Source of the DNA: Nitrospiraceae bacterium
Lineage (GTDB): Bacteria; Nitrospirota; Nitrospiria; Nitrospirales; Nitrospiraceae
Assembly (NCBI GenBank): GCA_013140715.1
Contig: JABFSG010000033.1
Coordinates: 117,566 to 181,565 of the forward strand
Length of the DNA stretch: 64,000 nt
Reading direction: 5' to 3'
Shown here: positions 9,084 to 17,976 of the stretch, in pieces
How the letters are laid out: every line of letters begins with the position of its first letter
Position numbering within the stretch: the stretch's first letter is position 1
Notes under the pieces: model-generated
Seen by the model: the letters and a program-made list of their open reading frames with translations, nothing else
Database searches by the model: none
What the model was told of the DNA's origin: nothing
Translations under genes and position numbers: made by a program

Positions 9084-9605
9084 TCAACTCCCCTTGCCCT
9101 CTTGATCGAGAGTTTTGACCATGGTCACAAGACGTTCTCGTCCTGCTTCTGAAATCTCGGTGAACTGGACGCCCATCCCGGGGAAGAAGATGTAACGTTC
9201 TTCATTAGGCCGGATCCAGGCCACTTTGCCTTGAGCCTTGATCGGGGCCGGATCGTCAGGCAGGATGAGTTCCAGCGCAAGGGTTGTCCCTAACTGCGGC
9301 GGCAAGTAACTCTCGATAAAGATCCCGCCCCCACCGATCTCACAGGTGACACCGTCAAACCGTTCCTGATCTTGCGTCACGTAGCGCACCTTCGCCGCAA
9401 GACGACCGCGGGGGTAGTTCCTGACTGCTTTATGGGGTCGGGCCTCTTTGACCGAGCCCTGAATGAAATCTACGACTGATTCCCACGACACCGTTCCCAG
9501 CAGTTTGCCTGTCGGGTCGAGCAGCGTCATCATTTCCGCCTCTTTGTCCAACCCCAAGACCTTTCCCCGATGCCGCAACGAAGTCTTAATAGGCAGCTTC
9601 ATCAC
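9084..9605 (-). CDS. PilZ domain-containing protein
   Basis: NYPRGRLAAKVRY...GGGGIFIESYLPPQLGTTLALELILP...GKVAWIRPNEE...GMGVQFTEIS, PilZ-like beta barrel. Confidence 0.75.
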   Translation of the reverse strand: MMKLPIKTSLRHRGKVLGLDKEAEMMTLLDPTGKLLGTVSWESVVDFIQGSVKEARPHKAVRNYPRGRLAAKVRYVTQDQERFDGVTCEIGGGGIFIESYLPPQLGTTLALELILPDDPAPIKAQGKVAWIRPNEERYIFFPGMGVQFTEISEAGRERLVTMVKTLDQEGKGS

Positions 9606-9857
9606 AATTCCTCCTCACGGTGGGGAACAAACGGGACCGCTCTTTCCCAATGCATTCGCAACCCATCATATTTGCTCAGGAGATTTACCCTGAGTTTCAA
9701 CAGAGTGAGCTTGGGGAGCAGTGAGAAATATTTCAAGTAAAACGATCCAATCGACAAGCCAATCGCCCACCCGTTCACTAGACCTTCCGTCCAGAATGTC
9801 CCCGAAACAGGCAAGCCAAAACATCCGGCGTACTTACTGCCTTGAGTCTTAACGTGA

Positions 9858-11087
9858 TCATTGGCTTCCGGAACCGACTTTATCACCCCTGCCCAACTCC
9901 CACAGATAAATCTTGTCCTGCGCCTCACGGGCATCCGGACTATTCGGCGCCAATATCAGGAACTGCTTCATACTCGTCATGGCCTCCTGATAGCGAGTTT
10001 GGTTGGCGAGAATCACAGCGCGATTGAAGTGCGCCTCAGCCCACCAAGGCGCGGCCTCCGAGATTCGGTCATAGAGGATGATGGCTTCTCCGTATTGTTT
10101 CATGTCGCCAAAGCTCTTCGCTTGAATCCAATACCGGCGCACCTCCTCAGACAGCTTCGGCTTGACTGACGGTTTGCGGACCAGTTGAGCCACCGCCTGA
10201 ATGGCTGCCAGCGACTGGTCGATTGCCGCCGCAGTGCCATAGGCTTTGCCGTAGTGGCTGACCGCCTCTTCCCACTTACCGGCCGCTTCACGTTCTTGAC
10301 CGGTCTTCATATGCTTGGCATATGCCTTGGTTTGAAGCCGTGTACGGAGCTGCTTCATCCCAGATTTGGCGATCAGATTTCCCACCGCGTCCTCGATCGC
10401 TGCACGTAGGACGGTGCTTCGCTCTTGCTCCCACTTCTCACTCTGCTCGTTGATGTATCTCCCGCCTGTATCCCACGTGGCTTTCCCCTCGACCACTCCT
10501 TGCCAGACCGGTGCCGCTTGGCCAGGCTTCAGAAGCCGGCAGTCCAACGTGACCTGCGCATTGAGTTTCTGCAGCCCGCCGGTATTCAATAACACAGTGA
10601 TTAACCATTTCAGATCGTTGGTCACTTTGAAAGAGAGCAGCTTCGTGTGCAGGACCAGATGCCCATCGGGAAATGTGCGCAGCGGATTCAAGGAAGCCTT
10701 GGAGAATGAAATGGCCGGCAGCCCCATCTTTGTCAGGCCAGAGGTAAGCCCATCTTGGATCACCTCTGTTCGATCCCGGTCAGTCTGATACTGATAATAT
10801 TTTACAACCACAATTGGGAACGGAAACGCCCACTGAGCCAGATCCTGCCCCAACGATTTCGAATCTTTTTGCTGTTCAGGACTTGCGATCGCATCTTCAA
10901 CCCGCAACACCGACACCACCGGATACTGCTGCTCAGGCAGACCGGATGCCTGCCACAAATTCGCTGTTGGCATCAGGATTTGATTGGTACAGCCTGTGAC
11001 GGAGAAAAGAGCGCAGGCCAGCGCTGTCCAATATCTCCAGCGGCAACCTCCACCACGGTTTATGCGTATCCTGGCGACCTCTTGCAT
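9858..11087 (-). CDS. TPR-containing lipoprotein
   Basis: Lipobox ALFSVTGC near N-terminus if start is Met at 11087; TPR segments (WAEAHFNRAVILANQTRYQEAMTSMKQFLILAPNSPDAREA). Confidence 0.65.
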   Translation of the reverse strand: MQEVARIRINRGGGCRWRYWTALACALFSVTGCTNQILMPTANLWQASGLPEQQYPVVSVLRVEDAIASPEQQKDSKSLGQDLAQWAFPFPIVVVKYYQYQTDRDRTEVIQDGLTSGLTKMGLPAISFSKASLNPLRTFPDGHLVLHTKLLSFKVTNDLKWLITVLLNTGGLQKLNAQVTLDCRLLKPGQAAPVWQGVVEGKATWDTGGRYINEQSEKWEQERSTVLRAAIEDAVGNLIAKSGMKQLRTRLQTKAYAKHMKTGQEREAAGKWEEAVSHYGKAYGTAAAIDQSLAAIQAVAQLVRKPSVKPKLSEEVRRYWIQAKSFGDMKQYGEAIILYDRISEAAPWWAEAHFNRAVILANQTRYQEAMTSMKQFLILAPNSPDAREAQDKIYLWELGRGDKVGSGSQ

Positions 11088-11339
11088 GGTCCTATTCACC
11101 CAGCTCAAAGCACATTCCCCGACTCTGCCTCTTTTCCCCGTCCCCACTCATAGAGAATATCCTGCACGGCACAAGCATCTTGCCGCCGAAGAATAGCCTT
11201 TTCCTCAAAAAAAAAGCACCTAGGATTTAGAATGATACCGGTCAGAATCGAATCGTCTGTGAACGGTCACGTCAGCCTTAACCCACGCCTTAGCCTTCTA
11301 AAACTGCCGGTAAACATTCTCAGTATCTTGATTGAAGAA

Positions 11340-12866
11340 TCAGCGGGGTCGAACAAAGGCGTGGAAGTAATCCACTGGGCTTGGCGGTGCAGTCAGGGGA
11401 ATCATGAATGATTCAGGCTCGTAGCCGATGTCTTCGAGGTCTTTCGAAGCTAATGTCAGCTCTTCCTCCGTGAGGTAGGCGACCGTGTCCGGAACGCCTG
11501 TCGGCGCGAGTGAACGCACAAGAGCCTGGAGCGTTTCACGTTCCTCCGGCGGCATCTCCAACGGAAGGGGGAAGTCCAGAAGGCGGGCATAGGGACTCCG
11601 ATAGGTCTTGTTCAACGCATGGAGGGTCTTGAGCATCAAACGATCCTGTTCCCACTGCGTCATTCTCGTACCGACGGAGGGATGGGTCGCGATGAGATCC
11701 ATAAGGGTCACAACGTTGGTTCCCAAGCTTTGCCCCACGAATTCGCGCTGGCTCTCCAGTGTCATCGTGCCGGCCTCCAATTGCTTCATGACCGTTTCAG
11801 CCAATGCGAAGTTGACCATGAAGCTCTGTTGCCCCCCGAATTGCCCGTAACAGGGCTTTTCCGGATCGTTGAGCACCTTCATATCCGCTGTCCCTGCGTC
11901 GAAACTGCTGAACCCGATCGCATCGGGAGCCAGGAGACGCTTGGCCTCTTTGATCGTGGCATAGGCCCCAAGATTGAGGGGCACCACCACCTGTTCATCG
12001 ATGCGTTTGAGAAATTCCGTGATCGTCTTGCGGTAGGGAACCGCTTTCCATTCGACAGCCCGATATTCACGCTCCCAGACCAGATCGTCGAGGAAGGGGG
12101 GAAAGCTCTTGAGCGCCTCCACGTCCATGGCATCGAACGATCGGACAAAGGAGGCCCAGTCAGAAATTTTCGCATGAGCGACTTCGCTCAGGTTCGGACG
12201 GAGGTACTCTTCTTCGACCTCGTTCGCCTGGCGCGACATCAGTTTCGTCGGCAGATCGTTCCATAATTCGTTACAGATGATCCGATCGACGCTACCGTCC
12301 GTCATCGCATCGAGCTGATCTACTGTCCCACGATAGGTCTCGACCAAGTCGCGATGGGACGAGAGTTCTGGGTGAGCCAGAGCCGCATCGAGCACCGCTT
12401 GCTCCCAATCGACCAACAGATAGCGGATGCGGGGATAGACCACTCCATCCCTATCGAGGGTCTTGAGATGGCTCAAGAAACAGGCTGCGAGATTGCCGTT
12501 GCCGGGCCCCCATTCCATGACAATGAGGGGCGACGGAGGGGATAGAGGGGTAGCCGGAGTATCGGTATCACCGGATTTTGTGCCACCGCGCTGTCCCATT
12601 ATCCCTTTACCCCGAACCTTCTCACGCTTCATGACCTGCTCGAAATAGTCCGCCGCAAGAGCATGGGCGAGGCGATAGTCGGCTGAGGCAAACGTTTGAT
12701 AGAAGCTGCGAATCTGATCGCCCCGGAAGCGATAGAAGAGGGTATTGATATGGACTTGCCACTGATCGACCGGCTTATAGTCGCCGATGAGTTGGGGTAG
12801 AGCGTCTGCGTCCTCTAACATCGTACAATCCTGGGCGAACTGCGGTTCGCTTGTCCCGCCCCTCAT
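11340..12866 (-). CDS. SAM-dependent methyltransferase, MidA/NDUFAF7-like (COG1565-type)
   Basis: IVMEWGPGNGNLAACFLSHLKTLDRDG...RYLLVDWEQAVLDAALAHPEL and RIICNELWNDLPTKL pattern. Confidence 0.6.
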   Translation of the reverse strand: MRGGTSEPQFAQDCTMLEDADALPQLIGDYKPVDQWQVHINTLFYRFRGDQIRSFYQTFASADYRLAHALAADYFEQVMKREKVRGKGIMGQRGGTKSGDTDTPATPLSPPSPLIVMEWGPGNGNLAACFLSHLKTLDRDGVVYPRIRYLLVDWEQAVLDAALAHPELSSHRDLVETYRGTVDQLDAMTDGSVDRIICNELWNDLPTKLMSRQANEVEEEYLRPNLSEVAHAKISDWASFVRSFDAMDVEALKSFPPFLDDLVWEREYRAVEWKAVPYRKTITEFLKRIDEQVVVPLNLGAYATIKEAKRLLAPDAIGFSSFDAGTADMKVLNDPEKPCYGQFGGQQSFMVNFALAETVMKQLEAGTMTLESQREFVGQSLGTNVVTLMDLIATHPSVGTRMTQWEQDRLMLKTLHALNKTYRSPYARLLDFPLPLEMPPEERETLQALVRSLAPTGVPDTVAYLTEEELTLASKDLEDIGYEPESFMIPLTAPPSPVDYFHAFVRPR

Positions 12867-13010
12867 GTTTCCAGTTTCAAAAATGTTTGGATGTTAGCAG
12901 ATGGCGGGAAATAGCCGCAACCGGCCATCCTCCAGCTATCAGCCGTCAGCTCTCGGCCATCAGCTTCCTATATCCTTGACAGCCCCAGCCGGTCAGTGTA
13001 CCAAGACTCT

Positions 13011-13586
13011 ATGGCAGCAGGCGCGAGACGAGCGGGGCGAAGGACGACAACAGCGGTCATTGTCATGATCCTTTCGGCTCCACCGGCACTCCTGGCAGAA
13101 GAGTTGCCGATCACAAAAAATTCTTCCATCTCGGAATTCCAGAACCGTACCGAGGACATTACCCCCTACAACTTCGATGCCCCGCCGCAGGGCCTATTCC
13201 GAACCATTACGACGGCAGAAGGATTCGATGAGGAACTGGGCTTTCAGCGTACACACCAAATTGTACCGGTGAAACCGACCGACCGGTTTCGTCCCGAGAC
13301 ACCAGCTGTCTTCATCGTGTTTCAACTTCATCAGCACTATCAGGGGTTCCAGGTGTTTGGACGCTGCTACCCGGAAGCAGTAGCCGGTCTCGATCCCGCT
13401 GCGATCATCGGGCAAGATGCCATGCTCATTGCGCTGGAGGATGACAGCGGCTACCTCACGCTCTCCCCTCCACATGACGTATGGAAACCAGGTCGATACA
13501 AAGTTGAAATCCATGTGGGAGAACAGGTGAACGAGATGACCATGATGGGTACGATGCGCTTCACGATTGCCGAGCCGGGGACGTGA
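13011..13586 (+). CDS. Hypothetical exported protein
   Basis: Signal-like N-terminus (TTTAVIVMILSAPPALLAEE); no family recognised. ORF opens at 12996. Confidence 0.5.
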   Translation: MAAGARRAGRRTTTAVIVMILSAPPALLAEELPITKNSSISEFQNRTEDITPYNFDAPPQGLFRTITTAEGFDEELGFQRTHQIVPVKPTDRFRPETPAVFIVFQLHQHYQGFQVFGRCYPEAVAGLDPAAIIGQDAMLIALEDDSGYLTLSPPHDVWKPGRYKVEIHVGEQVNEMTMMGTMRFTIAEPGT

Positions 13587-13660
13587 TGGGTGATCGGTGA
13601 TGCGTGATGAGGAAAGACCAAATATTTCCCTCTCGTCACTGTTCACTCGTCACTCATCAC
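13583..13660. repeat. GTGAT/ATCAC word palindrome at a gene 3' end
   Basis: GTGATGGGTGATCGGTGATGCGTGATGAG (from 13583) vs reverse complement of CTCGTCACTGTTCACTCGTCACTCATCAC (13632-13660): 21/29 identical. Confidence 0.65.
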
Positions 13661-13747
13661 TTCCGTCGTTTGACGCTCCCTCCGCTGTTCTGTAGAATGC
13701 CGAGGGAATGTGCGATTCCCCTTCTGCCTTAGGAATATCTGCTCCGC

Positions 13748-14503
13748 ATGACCGTGCCATCCCACCCATGGGCTTCCGTCGTCATCCCCATCAAGGATGA
13801 ACGAGACAATCTCGTTCCACTGACCGAGGGGCTCCTAAAGGTCATGGACTCCCACGAGACGTCACGGACGCGCCCCTATGAGATTATCTTTGTGGACGAC
13901 GGCAGCAGCGACGGCAGCAGCGAGATCATGGATCGGCTGGCCACGCAATACCCCCAGGTTTCCACGTTCCATCTCGACCGAAATTACGGAAAGACCTGCG
14001 CACTCGACGCGGGCTTTAAGCAGTCGACCGGAGAATTGATCGTCGCAATCGACGGCGATCTTCAGCAGGACAGCGAAGACATCTTGAAACTTATGGCCTA
14101 CACAGACAACTACGATGTCGTGTGCGGGTGGCGACTCACCAGAGAGGACGGCCTGGTCAAAATGCTCTCGTCGCGCATCGCCAATCGTGTGCGGAATTTC
14201 TATACACACGACGGCATCCACGATACCGGCTGCCCCCTCAAAATATTCCGGCGTCCAGTGTTGGAACGCATCACGCTCTTCGAGGGCATGCATCGGTTCT
14301 TCCCGGCGCTTGCGCTTATGCATGGATTCACGGTCACGGAGGTGCAGGTCCGGCATTACCCCCGTATCCACGGCGTCTCGAAATACGGCATGGGCAACCG
14401 ACTGTTTAAATCGCTCTACGACCTGATCGCCGTACGGTGGATGCAGACCAGAGTGCTGCGGTACGACTTCAGGAAGAACGATGGACCAGTGGCTCGAGGC
14501 TAG
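13748..14503 (+). CDS. Glycosyltransferase family 2 (dolichol/undecaprenyl-phosphate sugar transferase-like)
   Basis: ASVVIPIKDERDNL...IIFVDDGSSDGS...IVAIDGDLQQD...GCPLKIFRR; no C-terminal TM segments. Confidence 0.85.
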   Translation: MTVPSHPWASVVIPIKDERDNLVPLTEGLLKVMDSHETSRTRPYEIIFVDDGSSDGSSEIMDRLATQYPQVSTFHLDRNYGKTCALDAGFKQSTGELIVAIDGDLQQDSEDILKLMAYTDNYDVVCGWRLTREDGLVKMLSSRIANRVRNFYTHDGIHDTGCPLKIFRRPVLERITLFEGMHRFFPALALMHGFTVTEVQVRHYPRIHGVSKYGMGNRLFKSLYDLIAVRWMQTRVLRYDFRKNDGPVARG

Positions 14504-14666
14504 AGGGTGAAGAACAAGCGCTTTAAAGATCTTGTCGTGCTGATTTACAGAGCATCCAAGGTGAGATGAAGAACGTTGATTTCGGCCTACGAGACCAAAT
14601 GCAACGCAGCGCGGTGAGCAATCTTGCACAGCCCCTCGCCTCCAGCCTCTCACCTCTGGCCTGTCC

Positions 14667-14966
14667 ATGAGCATCGAAACTATCTGGCTCGGCATCGGAT
14701 TCTTCGGTCAGGCGCTGTTTTTTGGCCGCTGGGTCGTCCAATGGATTGCTTCTGAAAAAAAATCTGAGAGCCAGGTCCCGGTCTCGTTTTGGTACATGAG
14801 CCTGATCGGTGGACTCATCACACTCGCCTATGCGATCTATCGAGAAGATGCGGTCTTCATCGCGGGGCAGAGCATCGGATCCTTCGTCTATATTCGCAAC
14901 CTGATGCTCGTCTCGCGCACGAACCAAGGGAACCAGCCGACCGGCCCCTCCTCTCCACAAACATAA
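14667..14966 (+). CDS. Lipid-A-disaccharide synthase N-terminal (LAB_N) domain membrane protein
   Basis: IGFFGQALFFGRWVVQWIASEKKSESQVPVSFWYMSLIGGLITLAYAIYREDAVFIAGQSIGSFVYIRNLML, typical stand-alone LAB_N protein. Confidence 0.85.
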   Translation: MSIETIWLGIGFFGQALFFGRWVVQWIASEKKSESQVPVSFWYMSLIGGLITLAYAIYREDAVFIAGQSIGSFVYIRNLMLVSRTNQGNQPTGPSSPQT

Positions 14967-14991
14967 CTTTGGAATCCGCCATTCTCAACGT

Positions 14992-16758
14992 ATGCAGCCA
15001 TTAGACAATCAGACCGATTTCATGACCACAACCGACCGTTCTCAGCACGCGCTGATTCTCCTGGCCCTCCTTCTGCTGTCGGGGCTGTTGTTCTTCGTGG
15101 GACTCGGAGACATGGGCCTGACCGACCAAGACGAGGGACGAAACGCCGAGGCCGGGCGCGAGATGTTCGAATCTGGGGATCGCCTGACACCGACGTTCAA
15201 CGGTGAACTACGCGTAGCGAAACCGGTCTTTATCTATTGGCTAATGGACCAGTCATACCGCCTGTTCGGGGTCAGTGCATTCGCCGCACGATTCCCCTCA
15301 GCCCTCTTCGGCGTGGGCTTGATCCTCATCCATTATCTATTCCTTATGCATCAACGCAACCGGACCGTCGCTCTCTTCGGCGGCTTGATACTCTTGCTCA
15401 ACTTGGAAATCCTTGGACTCGGACGTATGGCGCTGACGGACAGTGTCCTGATCTTTTTCACCACCGCGTCGCTGTACGGATTCTGGCTGGGACTGCACGG
15501 AAAGGGCACCATACGCCGGTGGATCTGGATGTTTTATATCGGCATGGCCATCGCCACACTGACGAAAGGACCGGTCGGATTCGCCGTACCCCTTATCGCA
15601 GCGGCACTCTATCTCACCTGGACCCGTCGCTGGCCCGAATATTGGGAAAAGGGATTTCCCCTTGCAGGCATGCTGCTGTTCATTCTGCTCGCCGCACCCT
15701 GGTATGCAACCATGTTCATCGTACATGGCGATGCCTATGCCTCAGGCGCGAAGGTCCATACGATCGGGAGATTTCTCAGCCCGATGGAAGGACATTATGG
15801 GACAATCCTCTTCTATTTTCCTGTCTTGCTCATCGGCTTCTTTCCTTGGAGCGCGCTACTGCCTGTTCCGCTCTATCAGACTCTCAAAGAATGGTACCTG
15901 ATACGCCGTGCACGAACACCGATAGGTCCCGCAGGAACGTCCGAACTCGACCTCTTTGTGACCCTCTGGGTTGTGGGCGTATTCCTATTCTTCACTGCAT
16001 CTTCGACCCGTCTGCCTCATTACATTGGCCCCTTGTTTCCTGCCGCCGCCATATTGGCAGCTTCGTACTGGTCGCGCTGCCTCCAAGATCCAACGACAAA
16101 AGGCATTCGAGGCTCTATCCACCTGATGATGGGGGTGGGATATCTCCTGGCAATTGGACTTGCCTGCCTTCCCACAATCTATACAACCTACGCCTCAAAA
16201 ATGGTGAAGGAGTTCCCCCTGGCGGGACAGGTCGACCTTGGCAACGGGCCCTATCTGGCTGCGACTCTGCTGCTAATCGGAATGGCGTTAGTAGGATACC
16301 TTGGCTTGAACGAGGAACGGCGTGGAGGAGCATTCTGGGCGGCAGGGGCAAGCTTAGCCGGCCTGATTCTGATCGTCATTGTCATCGTGATCCCACAGAT
16401 CAATCGTTATATGGTTGCGCCTCCGCAGGAACTGGCTTATGCAGCGGGACTGAATCTCACTCCCCAGGATCAATTCATCGCCTATGCCACCACGAGAGCA
16501 TCCTCCGTCTTTTACTCAAGACGCAAAACTCTTTTCGTGCACAGGGGTGAAGAGGACAGAATACGAACGGCCCTGAAAGAGTCCAAGAGAGTCATAATTC
16601 TATTGCCGGAGCGCGAACAGTCGAAATTGCCGGCAGAGGCAGTCACCCTGGTCCCCATTCTCAAACGCTACGGCTACGTGCTGCTGGCGAACCAATCGAT
16701 GGTCACAGTGCCGGAGGACACAACACAGTCTCCTCCGCCCACTATTCTAGGCCATTAA
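14992..16758 (+). CDS. ArnT-like glycosyltransferase family 39 protein
   Basis: Polytopic membrane protein with DQDEGRNAEAGREMFESGDRLTPTFNGELRVAKPVFIYWLMDQSYRLFG, ArnT/PMT-type motif. Confidence 0.85.
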   Translation: MQPLDNQTDFMTTTDRSQHALILLALLLLSGLLFFVGLGDMGLTDQDEGRNAEAGREMFESGDRLTPTFNGELRVAKPVFIYWLMDQSYRLFGVSAFAARFPSALFGVGLILIHYLFLMHQRNRTVALFGGLILLLNLEILGLGRMALTDSVLIFFTTASLYGFWLGLHGKGTIRRWIWMFYIGMAIATLTKGPVGFAVPLIAAALYLTWTRRWPEYWEKGFPLAGMLLFILLAAPWYATMFIVHGDAYASGAKVHTIGRFLSPMEGHYGTILFYFPVLLIGFFPWSALLPVPLYQTLKEWYLIRRARTPIGPAGTSELDLFVTLWVVGVFLFFTASSTRLPHYIGPLFPAAAILAASYWSRCLQDPTTKGIRGSIHLMMGVGYLLAIGLACLPTIYTTYASKMVKEFPLAGQVDLGNGPYLAATLLLIGMALVGYLGLNEERRGGAFWAAGASLAGLILIVIVIVIPQINRYMVAPPQELAYAAGLNLTPQDQFIAYATTRASSVFYSRRKTLFVHRGEEDRIRTALKESKRVIILLPEREQSKLPAEAVTLVPILKRYGYVLLANQSMVTVPEDTTQSPPPTILGH

Positions 16759-16763
16759 GCGAT

Positions 16764-16852
16764 TGATCTGGTTTGTTTGGTTCATCCGGCTCATTTGGTT
16801 GGTTTGGTTCAACTAAATAAACAAGACAGACAAAATAAACCAAAAAACAAGA
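16764..16852. repeat. TTTGGTT-word palindrome between convergent genes
   Basis: CTGGTTTGTTTGGTTCATCCGGCTCATTTGGTTGGTTTGGTTCAAC then AAATAAACAAGACAGACAAAATAAACCAAAAAAC (complementary word). Confidence 0.55.
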
Positions 16853-16853
16853 C

Positions 16854-17942
16854 TCACATCGGTACGATGCCCTTCAGCGCGTAGCTCGCCCCCAGTACCA
16901 GCAATGTAGCCGCAACGAACAGACCCTCCGCCATAGTTACCCATACCCCCCCATGCCCCTCAGCCATGGACTCAGCCGGATCGGGGAGATCACCCAACCA
17001 CTGTGCAACACAGACAAGCAACACGATGGTCGTGATAAACAGAGAGCCGGTCGTCATTCCTAAACCCAGCCACACGACACTACGAGCCAACGATCCGGAC
17101 AGCCAAAACGGGCAGCATGCCCCGCGCACGGCCCACAAGACATGTCCCGCGAGCCCCGCGAGAGTCAGGACCAGGCCGATCCAGAACAGCTGTTGAAATG
17201 GCCAAGCTTCCGAAGGGAGATACACGATCGTCCAGACAAGGGCGAGGGTGGCCACAAAGAAGGGTGTTATACGGCGAAGAGCCATTCCTGTCGATGCAAG
17301 CCATTCCCGCCAAGGGTGGGTCACGATCACTCCCACAATGCAACCGAGGGCCGCTCCTCCCGCTACGTCTGTCAGATAGTGAGATCCCCGGAACACCCGA
17401 CTGGCGGCAACGGCCACTGCCAGAGCAAGAATGGGCCACCTCGCTCTCGGAAACTTGGCGGCCAGCACAGTCGCAACCGTCAACGATGCCGCCGCATGGC
17501 CCGATGGGAATGAGTCCCAGCCACTGCCGGTGACTGGGGAAAATTCGAGGTTGCCCGCATGCATAAATTTGGGGCGTGGACGGCCAATGACATGTTTCAA
17601 GACATTGGCACTCAAGGCAGTGAGACCGTGCGCGATGAGACTCTGCCATCCTGCGTCTTTCCACTGTGGATGTCTCAGTCCATACCCAACCGCCAACAAC
17701 CCGAGGCTCAGGATCACCAAAGATTCTCCCTTGCCCAGGCGATCGCCGAAATCGCTGAACTGAATCAACCATGGGTTGGGAAGGGAGCCGACTGGGGGAT
17801 AGAGGGAGCGGACGAACCGGGTCAGCGGCACATCCCACTCAAACAGGCCAAAGAATACGAGGGTGAGTGCCCCGATAGAGAGGAGAACGGCTGCAACGGG
17901 CTTGTACCGTGAATCCTCGCTCGTCAATCTCGGGAGAGCCAT
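16854..17942 (-). CDS. PAP2 superfamily membrane phosphatase
   Basis: K-x6-RP (KHVIGRPRPKF), PSGH (DSFPSGHAAAS), and SRxxxGxHxxxD-like (ASRVFRGSHYLTDV) motifs. Confidence 0.88.
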   Translation of the reverse strand: MALPRLTSEDSRYKPVAAVLLSIGALTLVFFGLFEWDVPLTRFVRSLYPPVGSLPNPWLIQFSDFGDRLGKGESLVILSLGLLAVGYGLRHPQWKDAGWQSLIAHGLTALSANVLKHVIGRPRPKFMHAGNLEFSPVTGSGWDSFPSGHAAASLTVATVLAAKFPRARWPILALAVAVAASRVFRGSHYLTDVAGGAALGCIVGVIVTHPWREWLASTGMALRRITPFFVATLALVWTIVYLPSEAWPFQQLFWIGLVLTLAGLAGHVLWAVRGACCPFWLSGSLARSVVWLGLGMTTGSLFITTIVLLVCVAQWLGDLPDPAESMAEGHGGVWVTMAEGLFVAATLLVLGASYALKGIVPM

Positions 17943-17976
17943 GAGAGTCGGTCTAGTGGTTCAACGATGTACAGCG

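Noticed and set aside
11619-12266. 215 aa plus-strand ORF antisense to the MidA-like gene
   Set aside because: Antisense shadow, no family resemblance.
12930-12965. AGCTATCAGCCGTCAGCTCTCGGCCATCAGC degenerate direct repeat
   Set aside because: Looks like another word repeat, but only one arm is visible and it lies in a divergent rather than 3'-end position, so I did not include it in the palindrome family.
12976-13004. TTGACA-N17-TACCAA promoter-like sequence before the 13011 gene
   Set aside because: Good -35 but poor -10, and it would leave almost no leader before the ATG; too weak to call.
13862-14695. 277 aa minus-strand ORF antisense to GT2
   Set aside because: Antisense shadow of a convincing glycosyltransferase; no domain or RBS support.
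15237-16550. 437 aa plus-strand ORF within the GT39 gene
   Set aside because: Out-of-frame shadow of the ArnT-like gene; composition (Arg/Ser/His/Pro rich) is typical of frame-shifted GC-rich coding DNA.
17080-17838. 252 aa minus-strand ORF overlapping the PAP2 gene
   Set aside because: Alternate frame of the same strand as the real PAP2 gene with no recognisable domain.
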